Origin: CG2-30-36-16 sp964372115
GTDB taxonomy: Bacteria; Bacteroidota; Ignavibacteria; Ignavibacteriales; Ignavibacteriaceae
Length of the DNA stretch: 64,000 nucleotides
Direction of reading: 5' to 3'
Assembly: GCA_964372115.1 (NCBI GenBank)
Contig: CAYJPN010000011.1
Coordinates: 1-64,000, forward strand
The translations under genes were made by a program, and so were the position numbers. Below, in pieces: positions 18,430 to 27,838 of this stretch; position 1 is the first letter of the stretch; every line of letters starts with the position of its first letter. The notes beneath the pieces were generated by a model. The model ran no database searches. It was not told the DNA's origin and saw only the letters and a program-made list of their open reading frames with translations.

Positions 18430-21400
18430 TTACTTTATAAGCAGCATCTTTTTTACATCCATAAATGTTTTGCCGCTTCCCTTTGCGGTAAGGCGGTATA
18501 TGTATGTGCCCGAGGTTAAACCCGAGGCGTTTAAGTTGTATTTGTTATAACCGGCATCCATTGCGCCGTTTATTAACTGCATAACTTTTTCACCGAGCAT
18601 TGTGTAAACTTCAAGTGTTACATCCGCTTTTTCTGGGAGTGTAAACTCAATAGTCGTTGCAGGGTTAAACGGGTTCGGATAGTTTTGGTAGAGCGCATAA
18701 TCCTTCGGCGCTTCTACTGTAACATTTACGGCGGGACTGTATTCGAACTTACCGTCAAAATCTATTTGTTTTAATCGGTATGTATAATTGCCCACTTTAA
18801 CATTTTTATCGGTAAACGTATAGTTTTTTATTTCGGTCGTGCTTCCGCTACCCTGTACAAATCCGGCAGGCTGGTACGCTGCTGCTTTGCCATTATCGAT
18901 AACAGCGCGTTCTACCTGGAAACCTTTGTTGTTTGTTTCCGTAGCGGTTTGCCAGTGAAGCGTTACATCGGAGCGGTTTATATCTGCGCTAAGCGATGTT
19001 AACTCAACCGGTATTGCAACAATTTCCATATTTACCGGAATTGTTAACGCCGGCGTAACCGGATCATTGCTGTTTACAACTACATCCATTGAGTAGTTGC
19101 CTACGACAAAGTCCTGTGTATCAAATAAAAGCTCAACATCCACCGAACTGCCGTTGTATAGCGTTCCGCTTGAAACGTTGTTTGTAAGCCAGTCGGGTTC
19201 TGCCGAAAATTGGAGGGCAAGGTTATTTGCAACATAAGCGGCGTTGTAAGCCACCTGCAGTCCATCTGTACCAGAAGGTGACTCGATACCGACTGTAGCC
19301 GAGCTTAATGTTGCGTTCATTTCTTTGTAATAAACAATCACTTTGCCGCCGGAGTATATTACATATTGAAATGTTAACGAACCGGTTGCTGAGTATTTCT
19401 GCCAGTTTGTAAACTGAATGATAAAAGTATTACCAACCTGCTGATAGTGCACCGTTCCCTGTGTGCTTCCGTCAAGGTCATCCCAGAAACCACAGATTAA
19501 ACCATTAGGCGCAGCGGCAGAAGGAATTTGCGCGTTGCTGAATAGATTGGATGCCGGGGCAGTAAATAATAAAGGACCATTGCTGCTTACATAAATTTGT
19601 GTTTTTGTTTCACCGTAAAACTTAAAGTTAGAACCTAAGTTAAACGGACCGGCGTAACCTTCATCTTTTGCATTATACGTGCCGGTAGGCGTCCATGTGC
19701 TGGCAAGCGTTCCGGTTGATGATATATCATTCCAAACGTACTGAGGACCACCCGGTTCATTACTGTCAATCCATTTGTAACCAAAAACATCCGGACCGCC
19801 CTGCCCTTCAATACTTAACCCGCCTTTCGTATCAACTGCGTCTTTGCTAACGACCATTTGTTCATTTAAATCTTTTTTAGGAATTAAACGATACGAAACA
19901 ATCTTTGTGGGGAATGTATTGTTTTCGAGCGATACTGAAAAATCAAGTGTCGAATTACCGACAGATACATTTGAAAGAGTCACCGTATCAACAGCGGTTG
20001 TGCCGGTGGTTATTGTGTGTGTTATAGATGTTTTATTTGCAAATACAACCGGCGCTTCGTATGTGGTTCCGGTTGGTGTGTTTGATATTGCGCTTACGTT
20101 GCCCCAAATATCTCCGGAGCGAATTGCAAAATAATATGGAGTGCTGAATGTTAAATTATTTACAAGCAGTTGCTGCGGTGCGCCTGCAGTATCGGGCAAA
20201 CCGGGATACGTAACAGCCTGTGCAGTATAAAACGTAATCGAGTCTGTTATAGGTGATGTCGACATTCTAACATCATACGCAAAAACACCGCCAACGGATG
20301 AATCTTGCGGAGCTGTCCAGTTTAACTTTAACCAATTGGAACCTGATTCCACAACGGCAAGGTCCGTAATTTGCGAAGGAGGAATATTGTCCTGATTTCC
20401 GGCTGCAAGAAGAAATGCCTGCAATGCGTCAACCCTTCCTGCGCCATAACGGTTGTCTTTACCCGGCTCTCCTTTTTCTTTTGCGGTTGTCTGCATAATC
20501 ATACTTACTGCGTCGGGCTCCAAATTTGGGTTAACCGAAAGAAGTAATGCAGCAACACCGCCGAGGTGAGGTGTTGCGCCCGATGTTCCGCTGAATGATT
20601 GATAACCTCCGCCAGGCGCGGTTGATGTTGTTCCATTACCGGGGGCAGCAATATCCGGTTTTATCAGACCCATAGATCCGGGCACTGTTTCGTATGGATA
20701 GTCGCGGTATTGAACAGGCATAGAATATGGATACGAAGGATGGTTTACCTGAAAATCTTCCCAGGGAAACGGGCCGTATGGCGAACTTGAAACTATATTA
20801 TCGGTACCTGCGTCAACGTTAGCCGAACCGATAACAGAGCTTAAACCGCCCACCAAAGTTTGATCGGGGTGAACCCACGGACCCGGACAGTTACCCGGCG
20901 CTGAAATATTAAACGGCACAGGCGCGCTGCTGCTACCGCCGTCGTTACTTGTTGAGTTTGTGTGAACTATACCGGCAGCCAATTCCATATCGGTCATTTG
21001 CCTGAACATCGGGTAATTAGGCTGGGGCGAAAAATACCATTTGTAACTAAGTGAGCTTGTAACAACATCGGCGCCCTTATCCATTGCGTATTGCTGCGCA
21101 AGCCAATAGTCCGACTCGCCGCTTGGTTTTAAAATTATAATTTTTGCTCTCGGTGCAACACCTGTTTGAGTACCGTTTGTACCGTCGCCTACTACAATGC
21201 CGGTGGTTGCAGTACCATGACTGCTGCCTTCACTGGGGTTGTTATCGTTATTTTCATAATCCCATCCGATAAAGTCATCAACAAAACCATTATTGTCGTC
21301 ATCAATATTATTTACATCACCGGGATCAAAAACCCAGGCGCTCCCGTTCCATTCAATTGTATGACCGTCGTTGTCAGCATCTTCACCGGGATTATTCCAT

Positions 21401-22044
21401 ATATTGTGTACAAGATCAGGATGTGTCCAGTCGGCGCCGGAATCAAAGTTTCCTACAATAACCCCTTTGCCGCTGTCGCCCATTGCCCAAACCTGGGGTA
21501 CATTTATTAAAGTTAAACCAGGTTGAACAGACATAGGGCTGGTAGTGTAAAGATTATTTTCTTCATTATATTTTGTAATTCCGTTATCATCGATAAGCTG
21601 GTTTATATCATATTGAGGATCGTAATAAATCATCCCTATTTCCTCAAAATTTTGTGCAGCCTGCATTATAGCATCTGCTTTGGCTCTGAAAGCAATAACG
21701 TTTATAGCCCATATGGATTTTACGTTTGTTACTGATCCGCCGTCAGTATTGCTGTTAAGAAAGTTTAACAACCGCGCCTGGCTTCCGGCGGCATAATTTT
21801 TAAGAATGTTTACAACAACTTTCTGACGTTCTTTTCTTTTTAAATCAAACGTCATACTCTTTAAGTCGTTGAGTGACAATCTGTCCTTCAAAACAGCATA
21901 AACTCTTACTGTATTGCCGTTGCTGCTTTTTAAAACATTTTGAAGATAACTGTCAATTTTGGGATGCTGGTATTGTGCATTAACCGTAACCGAGGCAAAT
22001 GCAAACAGCAGGATTGAGAACAAGAAATTGAAGAATTTTTTCAT
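18430..22044 (-). CDS. T9SS-exported S8 subtilisin-like peptidase
   Basis: A 1204-aa secreted serine protease. A signal peptide (about 1-23, ending VNA) is followed by an inhibitor-like propeptide region. The S8 catalytic domain has Asp in VGNFDSGADWTHPDL (about 200), His in GSSHGTATTGIVVG (about 274) and Ser in FSGTSGATPHLGG (about 483). After it come a fibronectin type III domain (DIPPSQITDLAV to about 660), beta-sandwich regions, and a C-terminal T9SS sorting domain with LYQNYPNPFNPATTIEF and an ending of MDVKKMLLIK. It should be exported across the outer membrane and anchored or released at the surface, acting in extracellular protein breakdown. A GGAG ribosome site precedes the ATG. It is single-gene, with a strong terminator downstream. 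Confidence 0.93.
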   Translation of the reverse strand: MKKFFNFLFSILLFAFASVTVNAQYQHPKIDSYLQNVLKSSNGNTVRVYAVLKDRLSLNDLKSMTFDLKRKERQKVVVNILKNYAAGSQARLLNFLNSNTDGGSVTNVKSIWAINVIAFRAKADAIMQAAQNFEEIGMIYYDPQYDINQLIDDNGITKYNEENNLYTTSPMSVQPGLTLINVPQVWAMGDSGKGVIVGNFDSGADWTHPDLVHNIWNNPGEDADNDGHTIEWNGSAWVFDPGDVNNIDDDNNGFVDDFIGWDYENNDNNPSEGSSHGTATTGIVVGDGTNGTQTGVAPRAKIIILKPSGESDYWLAQQYAMDKGADVVTSSLSYKWYFSPQPNYPMFRQMTDMELAAGIVHTNSTSNDGGSSSAPVPFNISAPGNCPGPWVHPDQTLVGGLSSVIGSANVDAGTDNIVSSSPYGPFPWEDFQVNHPSYPYSMPVQYRDYPYETVPGSMGLIKPDIAAPGNGTTSTAPGGGYQSFSGTSGATPHLGGVAALLLSVNPNLEPDAVSMIMQTTAKEKGEPGKDNRYGAGRVDALQAFLLAAGNQDNIPPSQITDLAVVESGSNWLKLNWTAPQDSSVGGVFAYDVRMSTSPITDSITFYTAQAVTYPGLPDTAGAPQQLLVNNLTFSTPYYFAIRSGDIWGNVSAISNTPTGTTYEAPVVFANKTSITHTITTGTTAVDTVTLSNVSVGNSTLDFSVSLENNTFPTKIVSYRLIPKKDLNEQMVVSKDAVDTKGGLSIEGQGGPDVFGYKWIDSNEPGGPQYVWNDISSTGTLASTWTPTGTYNAKDEGYAGPFNLGSNFKFYGETKTQIYVSSNGPLLFTAPASNLFSNAQIPSAAAPNGLICGFWDDLDGSTQGTVHYQQVGNTFIIQFTNWQKYSATGSLTFQYVIYSGGKVIVYYKEMNATLSSATVGIESPSGTDGLQVAYNAAYVANNLALQFSAEPDWLTNNVSSGTLYNGSSVDVELLFDTQDFVVGNYSMDVVVNSNDPVTPALTIPVNMEIVAIPVELTSLSADINRSDVTLHWQTATETNNKGFQVERAVIDNGKAAAYQPAGFVQGSGSTTEIKNYTFTDKNVKVGNYTYRLKQIDFDGKFEYSPAVNVTVEAPKDYALYQNYPNPFNPATTIEFTLPEKADVTLEVYTMLGEKVMQLINGAMDAGYNKYNLNASGLTSGTYIYRLTAKGSGKTFMDVKKMLLIK

Positions 22045-22249
22045 TCGGAACTCCGATTTTAGGATTTAATATTTGGGATTAACAAAAAATTTACTTTTCC
22101 GGAGACTGTAATGTTCCCGTTTAAATATTCCGGTTAGAAAATAAAAATTATAAAAACGCCGGCTGTAACCCGCGGTAAAAAGACTAATGAAATGGAATAA
22201 AAAAAAGCAAACCGGAATTAAAATAAAGATATTTTTTATAAAATAAAAT

Positions 22250-22347
22250 GGGGCTGTTTCAAAAGTAAACTTTTTCTCCGCACTCTTAACTAAAACTGCA
22301 TTTCTACAGGCTCCATGCGCGATGTTGATTACTTTTGAGACAGTCCC
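22250..22347. repeat. MITE-like inverted-repeat element
   Basis: A 98-bp non-coding unit bounded by imperfect 21-bp terminal inverted repeats (22250-22270 and 22327-22347, 18 of 21 positions pairing; left end GGGGCTGTTTCAAAAG). The core contains CATTTCTACAGGCTCCATG. The unit at 39468-39637 has related ends (GGGG ... TTTAAAA) and a related core phrase, so these look like two members of one dispersed family. The 310-bp gap 22045-22354 holds nothing else that I recognise. Confidence 0.65.
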
Positions 22348-22354
22348 TTAATTT

Positions 22355-22750
22355 TTATCTTACCGGTTCGTAAGGTACGCTGTTATAAATTTGTAAAATT
22401 TTCCAGCCGTCGTTGTACTTTTTTATAAGCATGTGGGATAACGCCCAGCCGGGAGCAAAGTATGTTCCCCCTTTTTGCAGCAATTCAAAACCGGCATCGA
22501 CCGTAACGATATCATCGTTTATCTCCCGGATTCTCTCGATTGTTATTTTTAGAATTGTATTACTGTAAACTCCCTCAAAGATATCGTTGTGCCATTCTAT
22601 TATTTCACTTTTCCCCTTTAAATATTTTCCTGTAAAGCCGCAAAATTCGGCATCATCGGCAAATTTAGCCGCGTACATTTCCCCGTTTTTATCTCTCCAG
22701 CCATCTTCTATGGTTGTAAGCAAACTTTGTATCTGATTTTCAAGATCCAT
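22355..22750 (-). CDS. SnoaL/NTF2-like small protein
   Basis: A 131-aa cytoplasmic protein with the pattern of the SnoaL/DUF4440 (NTF2-like) fold: an N-terminal helix (IQSLLTTIEDGWRDKNGEMYAAKFADDAEF), the FCGFTGKYLKGKSEIIEW strand-helix segment, then alternating strands ending in GWKILQIYNSVPYEP. Proteins of this kind (SgcJ/EcaC type) bind small molecules or act as simple isomerases or dehydratases; no catalytic residues can be assigned. The start is secure because GGAGGAATTA directly precedes the ATG. It stands alone between a MITE-like repeat and the envelope cluster. Confidence 0.75.
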   Translation of the reverse strand: MDLENQIQSLLTTIEDGWRDKNGEMYAAKFADDAEFCGFTGKYLKGKSEIIEWHNDIFEGVYSNTILKITIERIREINDDIVTVDAGFELLQKGGTYFAPGWALSHMLIKKYNDGWKILQIYNSVPYEPVR

Positions 22751-22907
22751 TAATTCCTCCGGTTTAGAAATAAAGAAATACTAATATAAATTTCTGCCAA
22801 GGCAGGCAAACATTATTAGTACTATGTTACTGTCCGTCCGCAATAAATAATGCTGTTTAAGTTAATTATGTTTGTCCCCTAAATCAAGATGGCAAAATGG
22901 CTTTTTT

Positions 22908-23597
22908 CTATTTTTTACCTCGCGAAGATATTTTTTTTCCGAGATCTTCCAATTTTTGGTTTACTTCTGTTTTCTGTTTGTCGTCTAAACGCAGTGAGTT
23001 AATCTCCTCAAAATCTTTATAAGCTTCATCATATAATTTTAAGTCAATTAATAGCGAGGCAAAATAAATGCGAAAATTAGGGAATAATTTTGTTGCGGGA
23101 TATTTTACATATGTTTCCCGCGCTGTTATTACAGCCGACTCGATAAACCCGCCGGAGGCAAGCTGCTCCGCGCCGTTTAACCTTTTTAAACCAAATTCGG
23201 TTAGTGCAATTCTCTGCTCGTCCGTTTTTTGCTCGGTGCCGTAAACCGCCGTACTGCGGCTTCTTTGGTTATTTTTATTTTTTTTTGCATTTGTAACATC
23301 CTCCATTGCAAGAGCGAGCAGTAACTCATCAAGTGTCATTTTTTTTAATCTCGAAAGGGAAAGTGCAGAGGATTCTTTTAACATAAAATTTCCACCGGGT
23401 GCGGCAATAACAACCGTAGAATTTTTCCCTGTTGAAAGTACTGTTTCCGATGATAAAATTTCGCCGGCTTTTACATCTTTCCATTCTTCCTTTGTATCGG
23501 TCTGCGCTTGCACAGAACCGGAAATTTTAATTACTTTGTACTGCTGCGCGGATAAAAACGACGCGGCAAATAGGATAAATAAAAATATTTTTTTCAT
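22908..23597 (-). CDS. FecR-domain exported protein
   Basis: A 229-aa protein with a signal peptide (about 1-18, ending LSAQQ). Residues about 22-85 match a FecR-like domain: ISGSVQAQT, then EWKDVKAGEILSSETVLST, then STVVIAAPGGNFMLKESS. A basic, low-complexity link (KKNKNNQRSRS) leads to a helical C-terminal part that resembles TPR-type repeats (YPATKLFPNFRIYFASLLID, LKLYDEAYKDFEEI). FecR domains usually sense or bind at the envelope; here there is no sigma factor partner. It follows the barrel/transglutaminase gene by 15 bp, so it is the last gene of a probable envelope operon. A good AAAAGGTG ribosome site precedes the ATG. Confidence 0.75.
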   Translation of the reverse strand: MKKIFLFILFAASFLSAQQYKVIKISGSVQAQTDTKEEWKDVKAGEILSSETVLSTGKNSTVVIAAPGGNFMLKESSALSLSRLKKMTLDELLLALAMEDVTNAKKNKNNQRSRSTAVYGTEQKTDEQRIALTEFGLKRLNGAEQLASGGFIESAVITARETYVKYPATKLFPNFRIYFASLLIDLKLYDEAYKDFEEINSLRLDDKQKTEVNQKLEDLGKKISSRGKK

Positions 23598-23612
23598 TAA
23601 ATCACCTTTTTA

Positions 23613-25589
23613 TTAGTCTATATCAACAATAAATACTTTTCCCTTTGCAATACCGTAATCATCAACGGCTTCTTTTTGAAACTTTGAAGCACCGGTTTCC
23701 CAGGCAGTACTAAAATCTGTAAGGGAAGTTGTTTCAATTATAATCCATGTTTCCAGATTTCCTTTTTCATCGGCACGAACAAAATATTTTTTGTCGTTAC
23801 CGGTAATAGTATTTGCGCGCCCCGGTAAGATACCGGTATTTACAAGTACGTTTACATGCCGTTCATCTGTTCCGCCGCGGTAATCTACAAGCGAGGTTTC
23901 TATTCCAATGCTCTCAAGAAGTGCGCAATAAAGAACGCTTAAATCATCGCAGTCGCCTCCTTTAACTTTTAATGTCTGTAAAGGGAACTGCACGTAATCG
24001 GCGCTGGCACGCGGGTCGGAAGCATAAATTAGATTTTTTACAATTTTGTTAAAAATTATTTTTGATTTATAAAAATTTGAAAGCATGCCGGGAATAGTAT
24101 CGAGCTCTGTTTTATACTCGCGCAAAATATTTTTTGCTGTATCCCCGATAGAGGATATATCTTTTTTTATAAAATATTTTAATTGGTTAACATTGCCATC
24201 CCAGGCATTTATCCCCTGTACGAGTATTGGTTTTTGAAAATGATCATCGCTCTCATCCTCACCGGTAAGAAGATAAAAATCGGCTGCGAGTATTTCGGCT
24301 TTATTGTTTGTATAACTTTCAGGAATTATAGTGTAAAAATTTACATATGCGCTGTCGTGCGGCAATAAGGTTACCGCAGCAGACTGTACCGGCTCATAGT
24401 TTAACCTGTCGATTTTACTTTCCGGTTTTACAACTATTACTTTGTCGGTTAGGTTTACAACTTTTCCTTTTGCAAATGGTTCGTCAATATATTCATCGGT
24501 TAGAGCAGGGTAAATATCGCGGAGTATTTTTACATCGAGCAGCTCAACTTCCCTTTCCTTAAAAGTATTTAAAGCGAAACCAATTGTAAGCGTTATTTTA
24601 TTGTTGCTGTACATGTTGTTTATAACGCTGCTTATGCCTTCGCTGCTAAATTTTGAAAAGGAGTAGTTGATGCTTCTGTTTGAAAAATATTTTAAACCTG
24701 TAAGCGATACATCAAATAAACCGGCGGAAAAGGAGATATACGGCTGTATTGATGAAATATAAGGCTGCTGGTATTTATCGTGATAAACATTTGCTCCGGC
24801 AGTAAACCTGCCGCCGAAAATATTAAGTGAAACCCGGCTCCCCGCTCTAATTCCGCCGGTTGTTTCATAAAGTAATTCGCTTCCAAAGTTTTCCGATGGA
24901 ATAAAATAAAACCCAAGCCGCGCAGCCTGAACTTTTTTTAATTTGTATGGTTTTAAGTCGTCGGATAAACTGACGCCGCCAAAGGAAAAAAGATTAACTG
25001 ACGAGAGGGAAAACCCGAGCTCATCAAAAGGCTTAAAAATAAAACCGAGGTCACCCTGCCACGAGTTCACCTTTTCTGATGTAGTTTCTCTTAAAATATA
25101 AATTGTATCTGAAATTACAGGGTTCAATGATTCGGTTGTAAATTCTTCGCTAAAATATCTAAAACTAAAACCACCGGTTAATGTTGAAGAAAAATCGAAA
25201 GAATAGCCGAATCCGAATAGTTCTTTATAAGTAAAACGCGATTCCAAATTTTGTTCGGCGGAGTCACCAAAAATAAATGACTGCCCGTTACGAAAAACAA
25301 AATCGGATTGATAACCGGGAGTATAACGTGCCGAAAAACCTTGTCTCCCAATTTTTTTTGAAAGCGAGGCGGAATATAAATTTGAAGAATTTCCGTTGTT
25401 AAATTCCGATCCGAATGTTAGAGACAATCCCCAGTCTTTTAATGGAAGATAGTTAGAAGGATTAACTTCATAACCGGCGGCTAAAGAACCGCCGAATAAT
25501 TGCTGACCCGAAAGTTCGAACGAACCCTGGGGTAAAACATGTGTTGACATTATTATAAAAATTAAAATTATTCCGTAAATGTTTCTCAA
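23613..25589 (-). CDS. Outer-membrane beta-barrel fused to a transglutaminase-like domain
   Basis: A 658-aa protein in two parts. Residues about 1-330 have a signal peptide (ending VLPQG) and strand patterns like PorV/UPF0164-type outer-membrane barrels, alternating aromatic and polar residues (for example GFSARYTPGYQSDFVF). After a linker of about 150 residues, the C-terminal part contains a transglutaminase-like core: KVKGGDCDDLSVLYCALLES with Cys at about 545, ERHVNVLVN with His at about 577, and a later Asp-containing strand. Such domains act as cysteine proteases, amidases or crosslinkers. The start codon is TTG, overlapping the TGA of the upstream lipoprotein gene (TTGA), which gives a proper signal peptide and suggests coupled translation. 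The fusion is unusual; I know no named family for it. Confidence 0.75.
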   Translation of the reverse strand: MRNIYGIILIFIIMSTHVLPQGSFELSGQQLFGGSLAAGYEVNPSNYLPLKDWGLSLTFGSEFNNGNSSNLYSASLSKKIGRQGFSARYTPGYQSDFVFRNGQSFIFGDSAEQNLESRFTYKELFGFGYSFDFSSTLTGGFSFRYFSEEFTTESLNPVISDTIYILRETTSEKVNSWQGDLGFIFKPFDELGFSLSSVNLFSFGGVSLSDDLKPYKLKKVQAARLGFYFIPSENFGSELLYETTGGIRAGSRVSLNIFGGRFTAGANVYHDKYQQPYISSIQPYISFSAGLFDVSLTGLKYFSNRSINYSFSKFSSEGISSVINNMYSNNKITLTIGFALNTFKEREVELLDVKILRDIYPALTDEYIDEPFAKGKVVNLTDKVIVVKPESKIDRLNYEPVQSAAVTLLPHDSAYVNFYTIIPESYTNNKAEILAADFYLLTGEDESDDHFQKPILVQGINAWDGNVNQLKYFIKKDISSIGDTAKNILREYKTELDTIPGMLSNFYKSKIIFNKIVKNLIYASDPRASADYVQFPLQTLKVKGGDCDDLSVLYCALLESIGIETSLVDYRGGTDERHVNVLVNTGILPGRANTITGNDKKYFVRADEKGNLETWIIIETTSLTDFSTAWETGASKFQKEAVDDYGIAKGKVFIVDID

Positions 25590-26497
25590 GGAATATCTGC
25601 TATTATTGTGTGAGTACTTTGCGACATAACATATAGATTAATATTTGAATTATTATGATTGTTTTCATAACGACGCGTAACAGTAAAAACGAATCTATCA
25701 AATCTATTTCTCGGAATTTTTGAGAGAAGTTTTACCGGAATCTTTAAACTGCCGTCATCGCGGGTTTTAATTTTGTAAAGAGGCAGACTTTCTCTTCGCC
25801 CCGGTTTCATTACGCCGATAACAACTTCAATTTCAGGAAGGGATGATTTATTCCACGTTAAATTTACTGCAAGTGAATTGTTTGATGAAACTCCCACAAG
25901 TTTTACCGCGGCATTAACCTCCGCCGGTGTAATAATCTGAAAACCTGAAGCCTGACCGATTATAGGTTTATACGAAAAATCTATAGTTGAGTTATAGGGG
26001 AAAGTAAACGGGTCGCCCGCCGCCGTTGTTTTATGAAAAAGCACGTATTGAAAACCAAGAGTTGTATCGGCTATGGAATTTCCTCTCCTAAATTTTACCG
26101 TTATGGGAACGCGCCTTGCTTTGTGATTATTAAATTCAACATCACCGGGCGTACGTGTGCGGTAACCAAGCAGTCTGCCCGACGGTGCATAAACCGGAAA
26201 GTTTTTGTCAAAAAAAATAGCTTGCGCTAATGATGATTGAGCTGTGAAGCTTTTGTAAGTAACTTTTACTCCGCTTACAATTACTACATTTGAAAACCTG
26301 TGAATATTTTCAACAACTCCCGTTGTATCATAACCCGATGAATAATATTCGTCGAGTGTGTCTTTTGCAAGAACTTCAACCTGGAGCGGGTCATCAAAAT
26401 TATTGTCGGTTACCAATTCGGTTGGAGCCGGTTTATTGCATCCCGCAGAAAACAATAATGTAATTATTAAAGCTGTTGTAAATATTAATATTTTCAT
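25586..26497 (-). CDS. Lipoprotein of unknown function in the envelope cluster
   Basis: A lipoprotein of about 303 aa. The N-terminus MKILIFTTALIITLLFSAGC has a clear lipobox (FSAGC). The mature protein is rich in beta strands and has no domain I recognise; the segment from about 200 on (LAVNLTWNKSSLPEIEVVIG) resembles an Ig/fibronectin-like sandwich. I chose the ATG at 26497; a TTG nine bases upstream would add MKI-type residues without improving the signal. Its stop overlaps the TTG start of the barrel/transglutaminase gene, so the two are translated together and probably work together at the outer membrane. Confidence 0.7.
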   Translation of the reverse strand: MKILIFTTALIITLLFSAGCNKPAPTELVTDNNFDDPLQVEVLAKDTLDEYYSSGYDTTGVVENIHRFSNVVIVSGVKVTYKSFTAQSSLAQAIFFDKNFPVYAPSGRLLGYRTRTPGDVEFNNHKARRVPITVKFRRGNSIADTTLGFQYVLFHKTTAAGDPFTFPYNSTIDFSYKPIIGQASGFQIITPAEVNAAVKLVGVSSNNSLAVNLTWNKSSLPEIEVVIGVMKPGRRESLPLYKIKTRDDGSLKIPVKLLSKIPRNRFDRFVFTVTRRYENNHNNSNINLYVMSQSTHTIIADIP

Positions 26498-26544
26498 GAT
26501 TTTCAAAATACAATCGATTTATTTATTAGTCAATTTAAAATAAT

Positions 26545-26571
26545 GCAGCGCAAACATTATATCTGCGCTGC
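26545..26571 (-). terminator. Hairpin downstream of the 26586-27533 lipoprotein gene
   Basis: GCAGCGCA (26545-26552) pairs perfectly with TGCGCTGC (26564-26571), followed on the minus strand by a T-rich ATTATTTTAAATT. It lies between the lipoprotein gene and the three-gene run 26497-22908, so the first gene may be partly uncoupled from the others. Confidence 0.6.
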
Positions 26572-26585
26572 TTGTTGTTAGCAGT

Positions 26586-27533
26586 TTATCTTTTTACTGC
26601 GTAAGGAATTCCCCACATCTCATTTTCAACCGGCGCTGCGTCATCAAAAATAACCTGTTTTGGGTATGCATTAATTATAGCGTGGAAGAAACCCGGAAAC
26701 TGATGTGTTGTAAATGTTTGCTCGTAAACTTTTACAAAACCGCTGCCGGACGGTGTTGATGAAATTAATTCAAATTTTCTTTTTGCGCGATTCATTCCCT
26801 TTATATCGGCGCCATAGGTTAGTGTAACAAAATCATTAACCTCATAGCTGCTGAAAAGTTCAACCTGAATTGTGACCGGCTGATTTCTGTTGATAACAGG
26901 TATTTGTCTCCATCTTGCAACGTTTCTTGAAAGATAATAATCATTCGGCGATGTTATCATCAATGTATCGCCGTTAGGCAGAAAAATTGTAACTTTTGTC
27001 ATGTTGATGTTCGGACTTGCTGTCCCGCCTTCGGGCAGTGAAATAGCAACAAGTTTCCAGTTGCGTGCCGGAAAGTTTGTATTTGCTACTCTCTTGAAAA
27101 TAAGGTTTCTGGTAACTACTGATGTAAACGATTTTTTTATAAGAGTATCCGGTACAGTTGTGGCGGTATCGTAAACTGCGGCTATTAACAGAACTCCTTC
27201 GTATGTCCGGGTAACTGTTCCGTAGGCACTGTCGCCGAGTACATCAATATTGATAGTTCGGTTTACAAGTCTTACACGGTTACCAACTTTAACCGGATAA
27301 ATATCGGTTGATGTTTTGGCAAGAAATCCCATCACATCTTCTTCATTATAGTTCGGTTCAAACGATGCAATAGATGAATCCTGATCTATCATTTGCTCCA
27401 TTGCCTGTTTGTCGGTTGTGGGCTCGGACGATGAAGGTTCTACCGGCGAATTTTGGCAACCGGTAATTAATATAATTGCTGTTACAATTAAGAATAAAAA
27501 AAGTGAGGTTATAAAATTTTTCTTCTGTTCCAT
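26586..27533 (-). CDS. Lipoprotein of unknown function
   Basis: A lipoprotein of about 315 aa with the signal MEQKKNFITSLFLFLIVTAI and lipobox ILITGCQN. A short Ser/Pro-rich linker follows, then a predicted beta-rich mature protein with no recognisable domain. I chose the ATG at 27533, because AAAAAGGAAAG lies at good spacing in front of it; an ATG 45 bp upstream has a poor site and spoils the signal peptide. It reads toward a second lipoprotein, the barrel/transglutaminase and the FecR-domain gene on the same strand, but a hairpin lies between. A paralogous relation to the next lipoprotein is possible but not clear by eye. Confidence 0.7.
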   Translation of the reverse strand: MEQKKNFITSLFLFLIVTAIILITGCQNSPVEPSSSEPTTDKQAMEQMIDQDSSIASFEPNYNEEDVMGFLAKTSTDIYPVKVGNRVRLVNRTINIDVLGDSAYGTVTRTYEGVLLIAAVYDTATTVPDTLIKKSFTSVVTRNLIFKRVANTNFPARNWKLVAISLPEGGTASPNINMTKVTIFLPNGDTLMITSPNDYYLSRNVARWRQIPVINRNQPVTIQVELFSSYEVNDFVTLTYGADIKGMNRAKRKFELISSTPSGSGFVKVYEQTFTTHQFPGFFHAIINAYPKQVIFDDAAPVENEMWGIPYAVKR

Positions 27534-27838
27534 TGCGGCTTTCCTTTTTATTAAGTGATAAATACATTGATCGTACATTTTTTTTCCGTTTTGTTTTCCT
27601 ATGCTAATTAAGCAGAATCGTGCCAGAACATAAATATTAAATAACTCTATATTTTACAACAAGTTAGTTAATTGACAGCTTATGTTAATGTGCCTGGTTC
27701 AGCAGGTTATTTGCCTGGCTTTAACAATAGCAGGTTATCTTATTTACCCGGCAGATGACTATTTGCATGTTTTTTCTTATTATTAATATGTCATTCCAGC
27801 ACATTCGATTTATTTAATAATTTAAGGAGACTCCGGTT
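27534..27838. other. Divergent intergenic region with paired CCTG/CAGG repeats
   Basis: This region separates the minus-strand lipoprotein gene from mscL and should contain both promoters. At 27691-27738 the unit TGCCTGG ... AGCAGGTTAT occurs twice in direct orientation, each unit being itself an inverted repeat (CCTG with CAGG). This could be an operator for a dimeric regulator, but there is no other support. Confidence 0.35.
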
